12,716 nucleotides of DNA, from positions 1 to 12,716 of the forward strand of contig JAGXSR010000117.1 of assembly GCA_018333405.1 (NCBI GenBank), in the 5' to 3' direction. The notes under the pieces are model-generated. The model was not told the DNA's origin and searched no databases. It saw nothing but the letters and a program-made list of their open reading frames with translations. Shown here piece by piece: positions 5,526 through 11,992 of the stretch (position 1 is the stretch's first letter; every line of letters starts with the position of its first letter). Both the position numbers and the translations under genes were made by a program. The stretch comes from Dethiobacter sp. GTDB lineage: Bacteria > Bacillota > Dethiobacteria > DTU022.

Positions 5526-6329
5526 CTATTTATCAAAATAATCGGCATATTTTGCCATTATACCACCTGACTCCAGATATTTTTCATCATCGGTTTTGTA
5601 AAAAAGGCCGACCAGTTCGTATCCGTATCCATGAGTGCTGGCTTTTATGATGCCCACACCTTTGCCAAAATATTTGATTAGAGGAGATCCTCCCCATTGA
5701 ATGGTAACCTCAATGGCCCGGAAAAAACCGGCGGGAGTATTAACCGGTACATCTACCTGGGTTATAGTAGATATGGGCTCACCTTTTTCTCCCCCCCAGG
5801 ACGTCCCTACCTGTATCGGTCCTTTAAGTTGTGTTTCGTTCCTGTTGGCAGGCTCGGAGGTAAAATCTCCGGCCAAGTTATCTGCACCGTTTGTTAAATC
5901 TGCAAAGATTAATACATATACCAAAACTATTTCCTCGTTGGCCACTTCGTATACCTTTGCTATAGGGCCTCCAAAATCGATCTGCTTTATCTGAACTTTT
6001 TGATCGGTAACTTTGTCTACAACATGCACCATACCGGAATTTTCAAAGCCGCCCTGGAACACTTTGGTCATTTCCCGGTCAGGCAAAAAATCTGTTAAAA
6101 GAAGCGGTTGAGACTGGTTGTTGGCTGATGTGTTCTGATTATTGTTCACCGCTTCGCTGGCAAGATGGTTTTGCGCATCGGGTGCTTCTGTAGGCGCAGA
6201 TTGCAAAAGCCCGATGTAACCTTGATCATTACCCGTTTCTTCGGTCACGGACTTAACGGCGCAACCGATCAAGACAATAAAGACGGCTACAATTAGACAA
6301 GATAACAAAAATATCTGGCGATAAAACAT
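5526..6329 (-). CDS. Predicted lipoprotein with TapB/DUF3108-like C-terminal domain
   Basis: About 267 residues from the preferred start. The N-terminus has a hydrophobic segment (IFLLSCLIVAVFIVLIG) ending in the lipobox LIGC with Cys23, so the mature protein should be lipid-anchored on the outer face of the membrane. A low-complexity Asn/Gln/Ser/Ala linker follows (about 50-75), then a soluble domain. The pattern GPIQVGTSW, later VNTPAGFFRAIEVT, and KYFGKGVGIIKA resembles beta-rich domains of the TapB/DUF3108 kind seen in Firmicutes lipoproteins; this is resemblance by eye. An ATG at 6344 precedes the ribosome binding site, while the ATG at 6329 has GGAGG 8 nt upstream and is preferred. It lies 55 nt downstream of the amidase gene, probably in the same operon. 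The function is unknown. Confidence 0.75.
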   Translation of the reverse strand: MFYRQIFLLSCLIVAVFIVLIGCAVKSVTEETGNDQGYIGLLQSAPTEAPDAQNHLASEAVNNNQNTSANNQSQPLLLTDFLPDREMTKVFQGGFENSGMVHVVDKVTDQKVQIKQIDFGGPIAKVYEVANEEIVLVYVLIFADLTNGADNLAGDFTSEPANRNETQLKGPIQVGTSWGGEKGEPISTITQVDVPVNTPAGFFRAIEVTIQWGGSPLIKYFGKGVGIIKASTHGYGYELVGLFYKTDDEKYLESGGIMAKYADYFDK

Positions 6330-6384
6330 TACAGCAGCCTCCATTTTACAAGTTGCTTTTGTCAGCCGATATAGGCACGCAACA

Positions 6385-7905
6385 TTATCTAGACAACGGG
6401 GGAACCAAAATATTAAAGTTCGCGTTGCTCATATCGTGTATATCGGGATTGTTAATACTGTTTACCCTGATACGACCCCGTGCTGTAAAAAAATCCAGAG
6501 GGATCGTCCATGACTGCGATCCATCGTTAGGCGTGCTGGAGAAAATTGTAGTCCAGGTAGAGCCGCCGTTTGAGCTAAATTGGATTCTAACATTTCCGGA
6601 AATGGCCGGGAAGCTCCACCTAGTCATAATGGTTCTGCCAGCGGTAAACGTTTCACCGCCGTTAGGGGAGGTCACGACTCTCATCCGCCTGGAAACGTTC
6701 CATCTCATGTCGGTAAGATGGTTAATAATAAGAGGGTAGGGACACCCGGTCTCATCATCAACAGCATTATGACTGGTTATGCGATGAACATTTTTATCCT
6801 CTAACATTGCTTGGCCAAGCGGATCCAATACTCTCAGATTAAATCGCCAGGCGATCAGCCAATCGGCGCTGTTACGCGCAGCTATGGTGGGAAGCTGTTG
6901 ATCGAATAGCCCCAGAAACGCGATACCCATGGAGCCCCTGTTATAGTTTGTGGTATCAGTAAAAGCATGGCCACCGATGACATCTCTCGGCGTAGTGGCA
7001 TCCAGTTCAGGGTTAAAGCGGCCATGATAAATGTTCCCGAAGCGATCGATAATAAAATTATATCGTATATCGCCCCAACCTTGATCTACTGCATTCCATC
7101 TCCAGATACTGCGCACCCAATTCGCGGCATCTGCGGCAGTAGGCTGATCGTTATGAGGATGCGCTCCAGTGTGATGAATAATAGCGTGGGTAATATTTCT
7201 ATAGACAGGGGGCCGTCTCGGCGAGTTAAGATCACTGGACGGAAGGTCTCCCCACCACTGAGAGCGAGGTATAATGGTAGGCCTTCCGGGCAACGATTGC
7301 ACAGCCGTATCTTCTTGACTCCGGAGACCCAACTCAAAACCAGAACTCTCGGCATTGTTTCTATGGTTGGCTAAATGTAGGCCTAAGGTTTTGATCTTTA
7401 CCCCTGCAGGGAATGTCAGCGTTATCTCAAATTCCTGATGAACTTCACCCCATACAGCCATATAAAAAGGGGCGACATATCTGTCCAGATGGTCTATATA
7501 TTCAATTTTACTTGTTGTAAACCATTCGTTCCAATGTCCACCGGCAATTCTTGAGCGATAGCCGGCTTTAAACTGCTGCGGCTCGGCTAGCCGATCTTTG
7601 TTGTTAATCGTCCAGTACAGACAAGCATAGTTGAAATCAATAGGGCTGACCCCGGTAATTGAAATTCGCGTATCGCCAACGTCTAGTTCTAGTTGCTCCC
7701 ATTTAATTATAACCGCATAAGGATCATTTTCAGAATCCCATATTATGGCAGTAGGTTTAAGGGAGATCTGGTCACTTGTATCACAAAAAAAAGGGCTCGA
7801 TTCTGCTTCCCGGGCTTGCACCTTCTCCATTGATAGCATCAAAACCATATTCAGTATAAAGCAAACCTGCAACAGTTTAAATGAAAGTTTTTTCACCCGC
7901 GACAT
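6385..7905 (-). CDS. Secreted PGRP/amidase-2 type N-acetylmuramoyl-L-alanine amidase
   Basis: A 506-residue protein. A signal peptide (residues 1-31, ending VQA) sends it outside the cell. Residues about 35-205 form an uncharacterised beta-rich domain. Residues about 209-400 are a peptidoglycan-recognition/amidase-2 domain: IIPRSQWWG near 211, AIIHHTG at 241-247, RYNFIID at 281-287, SHN with His379, and GCPYP with Cys388. The His-His, His379 and Cys388 fit the zinc site and Tyr282 the catalytic tyrosine known from this family. It would therefore cleave the bond between N-acetylmuramic acid and L-alanine. Residues about 410-498 (TSPNGGETFTAG to the end) look like a KNH/Kre9-type Ig-like domain, perhaps for substrate or surface binding. 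The ATG has GGGAGG 8 nt upstream. The lipoprotein gene follows. Confidence 0.88.
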   Translation of the reverse strand: MSRVKKLSFKLLQVCFILNMVLMLSMEKVQAREAESSPFFCDTSDQISLKPTAIIWDSENDPYAVIIKWEQLELDVGDTRISITGVSPIDFNYACLYWTINNKDRLAEPQQFKAGYRSRIAGGHWNEWFTTSKIEYIDHLDRYVAPFYMAVWGEVHQEFEITLTFPAGVKIKTLGLHLANHRNNAESSGFELGLRSQEDTAVQSLPGRPTIIPRSQWWGDLPSSDLNSPRRPPVYRNITHAIIHHTGAHPHNDQPTAADAANWVRSIWRWNAVDQGWGDIRYNFIIDRFGNIYHGRFNPELDATTPRDVIGGHAFTDTTNYNRGSMGIAFLGLFDQQLPTIAARNSADWLIAWRFNLRVLDPLGQAMLEDKNVHRITSHNAVDDETGCPYPLIINHLTDMRWNVSRRMRVVTSPNGGETFTAGRTIMTRWSFPAISGNVRIQFSSNGGSTWTTIFSSTPNDGSQSWTIPLDFFTARGRIRVNSINNPDIHDMSNANFNILVPPLSR

Positions 7906-8138
7906 TGCCGTAGCCTCCCTTAGGTTATTAGAATTTGGACCTTTATCTGTAAAATCTAATTTTCTTTAAAAGCCAAATTAAAGATATAAGTATAGGTTGT
8001 TGCTAAACTCCTGCCAGTCCGATAGAGGAGATAATGACCTATAATGTGGTTATGATTGCTAGTATACATCGATAAATGTTGATCCGTAGAAGTATGTGAA
8101 AAGTGATGCTTCCGCAGTTGATATTGCTAATTTACATT
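7906..8138 (-). promoter_or_regulatory. Long untranslated leader of the amidase gene
   Basis: If transcription begins at the strong promoter upstream, the amidase mRNA has about 225 nt of leader with no supported ORF on its strand. One weak 5-bp pairing (CTCCT/AGGAG around 8008-8030) is visible, and no known riboswitch was recognised. A TATACT box near 7990 on the same strand could be a second, closer promoter, but its -35 is poor. Confidence 0.4.
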
Positions 8139-8167
8139 ATTTTACCTCATCATCACAAATAAGTCAA
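8139..8167 (-). promoter_or_regulatory. Sigma-A type promoter reading towards the amidase gene
   Basis: On the minus strand, TTGACT and TAAAAT are separated by exactly 17 bp. The left end of the second IS lies 25 bp upstream of the -35 box, so the insertion left the core promoter intact but would have separated it from any upstream operator. Confidence 0.7.
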
Positions 8168-8184
8168 TCGTTCATCGTTTTCTG

Positions 8185-8192
8185 CGTTTTCT
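8185..8192. repeat. Target-site duplication, left copy
   Basis: CGTTTTCT directly abuts the left IS end and is repeated exactly at 10061-10068 after the right end. Further near-copies of the octamer lie on both outer sides (8176-8183 and 10069-10076), so the insertion site was itself a short tandem repeat. Confidence 0.65.
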
Positions 8193-8220
8193 GGGTGCAC
8201 GACAATTTTGTGATCCGGTG

Positions 8221-8249
8221 TTGACTGGGGGATTTTTTCATGCTAAACT
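8221..8249 (+). promoter_or_regulatory. Promoter of the second IS
   Basis: TTGACT and TAAACT are 17 bp apart, with an extended -10 TG. It lies just inside the left inverted repeat and reads into the DUF6788-type ORF, whose AGGAGGG ribosome binding site is at 8269-8275. Confidence 0.75.
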
Positions 8250-8280
8250 GAATGTATAAATAACATTCAGGAGGGATATC

Positions 8281-8685
8281 ATGTTTACCGAGGCAGAACG
8301 GCTAGAAGCTGAACGAAGGCGGCTTTACCAGGTATTATCCCAAAATGGTGATTTCCGGCGAGGTTCCATTAGTGTCAACTATCGCCGCTGCGGCAAATCA
8401 ACCTGTGCTTGCGCAAAACCGGATCACCCGGGCCATGGTCCCCAATATCTTTTAACCACAAAAGTCAACGGAAAAACTTTGGCTAAGAACCTGCACTTTG
8501 GCCCGGAGCTTGAAAAGGTCGAACAGGAGCTTGCCAACCACCAGAATTTCCGGGAACTTGTTAAAAATATTGTCACGATAAACGAACAAATCTGCGATCT
8601 TAAAGAAGCAGAAATCCGGGCCGAGGAAACGGCCAAAAAAGGGGCTTTAAAAACAGGCTCGAAGCGGAAGTCGTCACCGAACTAA
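8281..8685 (+). CDS. DUF6788-like IS accessory ORF
   Basis: A 134-residue protein with a helical N-terminus. A core at about 25-70 contains RRCGKSTCACAKPDHPGHGPQYLL (Cys37, Cys42 and Cys44, then HGP), matching the small DUF6788 proteins that accompany ISKra4 transposases. A coiled-coil-like tail follows (about 76-118). The Cys cluster may bind zinc and the protein may touch DNA; its function is not established. The ATG has AGGAGGG 5 nt upstream. Near the end, the message contains T TTA AAA in zero-frame phase (8646-8652), a textbook -1 slippery heptamer. The -1 frame is open from 8604 into the transposase, so a fused DUF6788-transposase protein is plausible. Confidence 0.8.
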   Translation: MFTEAERLEAERRRLYQVLSQNGDFRRGSISVNYRRCGKSTCACAKPDHPGHGPQYLLTTKVNGKTLAKNLHFGPELEKVEQELANHQNFRELVKNIVTINEQICDLKEAEIRAEETAKKGALKTGSKRKSSPN

Positions 8686-8693
8686 ACGCTCTT

Positions 8694-10022
8694 TTGGGCC
8701 ATGGAGTTTTAGATGAACTTAATATCGAAGCCATGGAGAGTATGATCAAAAAAGAAGTTTTGCGCGTTGCCGCCAGATTCTTTGAAAAGATGTTAAATGC
8801 GGATCGCTCCGACCATATGGGGCACACCGTGACCTGCATTTTTTGTGGCCAAGAGGCCCGCTATGTTAGTCGTAATTTAAAAACCTTTACTACTGTGCTG
8901 GGTAATATTACTATTGGCCGAGCTTACTATTATTGCCCAAGCTGTGCTTGCGGCTTTTGCCCTAAAGATTACACTTTAGGTTTCGATGACTTATCCTTGT
9001 CGCCGGGGGTTACCCGGATGGTCAGCTTGGTGGCTTCCGCAGGGTCATTTTGGGAGGGCTCAAAGCTGTTGTCCGCATTGGCTGCGGTAATCATTTCAGA
9101 AAAGAGTGTGGAGCGCACCGCTAAAAAGATCGGTGAAGCCATCGCCTCCGACGAAGTTGTCTATGTTAAAGAAAAACAAAGCCCCAGAGACACTATGTAC
9201 GCCGGAGTTGACGGAACCGGTATTCCCATGCGCAAAGATGAACTAACCGGCCGCGCCGGCAAACAACCAAATGGTGCAGCTAAAACAAGAGAGGTAAAAC
9301 AGTGTGTGGTTTGGACGGCTGACTCTCGCGACGCTAAAGGTCACCCAGTCAGAGATCAGGGTTCGGTCAGCTATTCCGCCGGCATTGAAAGCTCTGCCTG
9401 GAGCAATAGCTACCGTGAGGAAGATACTCCCGCTTTTGCCAGACGAGTGGCCCGGGAGCTGACCAGAACAGGCTTTTTTCAAGCAAAGCGCCAGGTTTTT
9501 CTCGGTGACGGGGCTTTATGGATCTGGAACCTTGTTGCAATGGTTGCGCCTCAAGCCATAGAGATCGTTGATCTATACCACGCCAAAGAGCACTTAAGTA
9601 AACTTGGCAATGACATTTTTGGACCAGGGACTGATCTGGCTAAATAATGGACCGGCGACCAACATGGTATGCTGAAATCAGGTAATCTGGATGCCGTGTT
9701 AAATGCGATCGGCTGCCATAAAACCAGACCGGGGGAGATCGGGGAAAAAGCGGCGAAAGAGTTTGATTACTTCACCACCAACCGGCGCCGCATGCGATAT
9801 GATTATTTCCGCTCCCTTGGTCTTTGCGTAGGCTCCGGCGTGGTCGAGGCCGGCTGCCGGGTGGTCATCGGCCAACGCCTCAAACGATCAGGCATGTTCT
9901 GGAGCTTAAATGGCGCTAACGCAATCATCGCCCTGCGCTCCAGCCTGCTAAGCGGCAGGTTTGATGATTTCTGGGCCCGCTACCGGGCTAATAACAAATC
10001 CCAGCAGGTCATTTCAAGATGA
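8694..10022 (+). pseudogene. ISKra4-family transposase interrupted by an in-frame TAA
   Basis: One reading frame of 442 codons is broken only by a TAA at 9645-9647 (codon 318 from 8694). Codons on both sides read smoothly (GPGTDLAK, stop, WTGDQHGML), so this is a point nonsense change rather than a frameshift. Counted from 8694, a zinc ribbon has Cys48/51 and Cys81/84. Candidate catalytic residues are Asp173 (GVDGTGIPM) and Asp272 (LGDGALWIW), followed by LYHAKEHL. After the stop come the catalytic Glu in GSGVVEAGCR and the conserved end GQRLKRSGMFWS. Termination before the Glu should abolish transposition. The TTG at 8694 has no ribosome binding site and the frame extends upstream to 8604, pointing to frameshift expression from the DUF6788 ORF. 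An unusual stop-codon readthrough is possible but unsupported. Confidence 0.85.
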
Positions 10023-10038
10023 AATGCCATTTATTTAC

Positions 10039-10125
10039 TCATAAAATTGTCGTGCACCCTCGTTTTCTCGTTTTCTTGTCATGGCGCTTCAAAACAGCCG
10101 GCATTGACTGGATGGATTCATTCAT
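10039..10125 (-). pseudogene. Small basic ORF interrupted by the second IS
   Basis: On the minus strand an ATG at 10125, with GGGAG 7 nt upstream, begins MNESIQSMPAVLKRHDKK and continues TRKR to the IS edge. From there it now reads a few IS codons to a TGA. Removing the IS and one 8-bp duplication lets the frame continue as RKR and stop at a TGA at 8172-8174, giving a 25-residue peptide ending KKTRKRRKR. It is too small to recognise and could be chance. The ribosome binding site and the in-frame natural stop across the insertion favour a real gene a little. Confidence 0.3.
10061..10068. repeat. Target-site duplication, right copy
   Basis: CGTTTTCT, identical to 8185-8192 on the other side of the second IS. 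Confidence 0.65.
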
Positions 10126-10200
10126 GAGCCGTCTCCCCGTTTAATTGAGCGCGAAAGTCGGCCACTAAAAGATAGACGTAAATCCGCCTGCGGCCGCGTC

Positions 10201-10229
10201 TTGAAAACAAAGATGCAATTATCTATAAT
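10201..10229 (+). promoter_or_regulatory. Promoter of nadE
   Basis: TTGAAA and TATAAT are separated by exactly 17 bp. The expected start near 10236 gives a leader of about 96 nt before the TTG start codon. Confidence 0.75.
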
Positions 10230-10230
10230 T

Positions 10231-10264
10231 ACCTTAAGATAATAGTCCGGATAGAACTTAAGGT
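10231..10264 (+). promoter_or_regulatory. Inverted repeat at the nadE transcription start
   Basis: ACCTTAAG (10231-10238) and CTTAAGGT (10257-10264) form a perfect 8-bp inverted repeat with an 18-nt spacer, right at the expected start of transcription. It could be a repressor operator or a leader hairpin. The regulator is not identifiable from this window. Confidence 0.45.
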
Positions 10265-10331
10265 TTAAAGGCCGGGTTAAGAATATAAAAAAGCGTTTTG
10301 CGAGAATTTAACCATGAGAGGACGCCATACT

Positions 10332-11978
10332 TTGAAAATCGCCTTGGTCCAGATGAACCCCACTGTCGGAGCGCTGAAAAAAAACAGCTCGAAGGTCAAA
10401 GCTTCTTATCGTACAGCCAAGGCGGCAGGCGCACGTCTGGTTATCTGCCCCGAGCTGGCAATAACCGGGTATCCCCCTCAGGATCTGCTCCTGTATCAAG
10501 GATTCAGACAGCAGGTGGAGGCGATTGTAAGCGAAGAACTGGCTCCTCTTACCGCCGGCGGCCCGGTACTGCTTCTAGGCGCGCCATTTACAGTGGATGG
10601 AAAACTGTATAATAGCGCAGTGCAGATGGAGGAAGGGCAAATCAGGGCGCTGCACGGTAAAACTTTGCTGCCCTGCTACGACGTGTTTGATGAAACGCGC
10701 TATTTCCACCGCGCCCCCCGGAGGGAAATTGTCGAGATTGACGGAATGACGGCAGCGGTGACCGTCTGCGAAGATATGTGGAACGACCGGGACCTTTACT
10801 CGCCGCCTCCTTATGACTTGGATCCGCTGGAAGATCTGTTTGGGCAAGGCCAATTTGACTTGATCATAAACCTTTCCGCTTCCCCTTATCACTATGGAAA
10901 GCAGACTTTGAGGGAAAAGGTGGCCGGCTATCTGGCAAAAAAATACCGGAGCGCTTTGCTTTATGTCAACCAGGTTGGCGGCAACGACGACCTTCTTTTC
11001 GATGGGGCCAGCCTGATCTTTAACAATCGCGGCGAACTAATCTGTCGCGGCGCCTCTTTCGAAGAAGATCTTATGATCATCGGAAGCGAAACCCTGCTCT
11101 GCCGGGAGACCTCACCTTTACCGCCGGTGGAAGAGGGGATCGGAATGATTCACCGGGCACTGGTCATGGGCATCCGGGATTATCTTTCCAAAACCGGTTT
11201 TAGCCGTGCCGTATTGGGCTTAAGCGGCGGCATTGATTCAGCGCTGACCGCGGCACTGGCCGTGGAGGCTCTGGGCCCGGAAAATGTGCTCGGGGTTCTG
11301 ATGCCCTCTTTCTACTCTTCAGAACACAGCGTGGCGGACGCCTTGGCCCTCGCTGAAAACCTGGGCATCAAAACGCGTCTTATCTCTATCAATTCGCCAT
11401 TCAGCGCCTATTTGTCGCTGTTTAACCGGGAAGGCCCCTCGCTGCAGGATCCGGCCGAAGAGAACCTGCAAGCCCGCATCCGGGGCAATATACTGATGTT
11501 TATCAGCAACCGGGAAGGCTGCCTGGCGCTTACTACCGGCAATAAATCTGAACTGGCTGCCGGGTACTGCACATTGTACGGCGATATGGCCGGCGGACTA
11601 GCCGTATTAGCCGACCTGCCCAAACTGATGATCTATGAGCTGGCTGAATACCTGAATGGGGGCGGGCGGGAAATCATCCCCCGACGGACAATAGCCAAGC
11701 CTCCTTCCGCTGAGCTTCGACCCAATCAAAAAGATGAAGATTCCCTGCCCCCGTACAACGAGTTGGATCCGATTTTGCACCTGTACATTGAGGAAAACAT
11801 GTCATTTCAGGAGATCGTGCGCAGAGGCTTCGGTGATGAAACCGTGCGCCGGGTAATCAGTCTGATCGACCGGTCAGAGTACAAACGGCGCCAGGCGGCG
11901 CCAGGCTTAAGGGTAACCACCCGGGCTTTCGGATCAGGGCGGCGCATGCCCATCGCCCGGGACTACGAATACCAGTAG
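10332..11978 (+). CDS. nadE: Glutamine-dependent NAD+ synthetase
   Basis: About 548 residues. The N-terminal nitrilase-type glutaminase domain has the triad Glu41 (CPELAITGYPP), Lys110 (HGKTLLP) and Cys146 (VTVCEDMW). It releases ammonia from glutamine. The C-terminal synthetase domain (from about 265) carries the ATP pyrophosphatase loop LGLSGGIDSALT with SGGIDS at 298-303, and later ALTTGNKSELAAGY. It amidates nicotinic acid adenine dinucleotide to NAD+, the last step of NAD synthesis, in the cytoplasm. An ATG at 10314 is possible, but the TTG at 10332 is preferred: GAGAGGA lies 9 nt upstream and the protein then starts MKIALVQMNPTVG, the usual family start. A strong promoter precedes it and mnmG follows 14 nt after the stop. 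Confidence 0.95.
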   Translation: MKIALVQMNPTVGALKKNSSKVKASYRTAKAAGARLVICPELAITGYPPQDLLLYQGFRQQVEAIVSEELAPLTAGGPVLLLGAPFTVDGKLYNSAVQMEEGQIRALHGKTLLPCYDVFDETRYFHRAPRREIVEIDGMTAAVTVCEDMWNDRDLYSPPPYDLDPLEDLFGQGQFDLIINLSASPYHYGKQTLREKVAGYLAKKYRSALLYVNQVGGNDDLLFDGASLIFNNRGELICRGASFEEDLMIIGSETLLCRETSPLPPVEEGIGMIHRALVMGIRDYLSKTGFSRAVLGLSGGIDSALTAALAVEALGPENVLGVLMPSFYSSEHSVADALALAENLGIKTRLISINSPFSAYLSLFNREGPSLQDPAEENLQARIRGNILMFISNREGCLALTTGNKSELAAGYCTLYGDMAGGLAVLADLPKLMIYELAEYLNGGGREIIPRRTIAKPPSAELRPNQKDEDSLPPYNELDPILHLYIEENMSFQEIVRRGFGDETVRRVISLIDRSEYKRRQAAPGLRVTTRAFGSGRRMPIARDYEYQ

Positions 11979-11992
11979 AGGAAAGAAGCAAA

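Larger units (their letters stand above)
8193..10060 (+). mobile_element. ISKra4-family insertion sequence with DUF6788 ORF (about 1868 bp)
   Basis: The inverted repeats match perfectly over 17 bp: GGGTGCACGACAATTTT at 8193-8209 and its complement at 10043-10059. Inside are a strong promoter, a DUF6788-type ORF and a zinc-ribbon-containing DDE transposase in the -1 frame. An 8-bp duplication flanks the element. The right boundary could be 10059 or 10060. Its ends (GGGTG) resemble those of the first IS, but the sequences otherwise differ, so the two are separate members of one family. An internal stop makes this copy probably inactive. Confidence 0.9.

Noticed and set aside
1985..8020. Shared CCTGCCAGT in two intergenic regions (near 1986 and 8011)
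   Set aside because: Ten or fewer matching bases between two sites in a 12.7-kb window is well within chance.
8034..8072. Twelve-codon plus-strand ORF with AGAGGAG upstream (MTYNVVMIASIHR)
   Set aside because: A good ribosome binding site, but very short, with no promoter, and antisense to the amidase leader; most likely chance.
3660..10060. Composite transposon formed by the two IS elements around the amidase pair
   Set aside because: The two elements share only family-level features and different end sequences, and only one has a target duplication.
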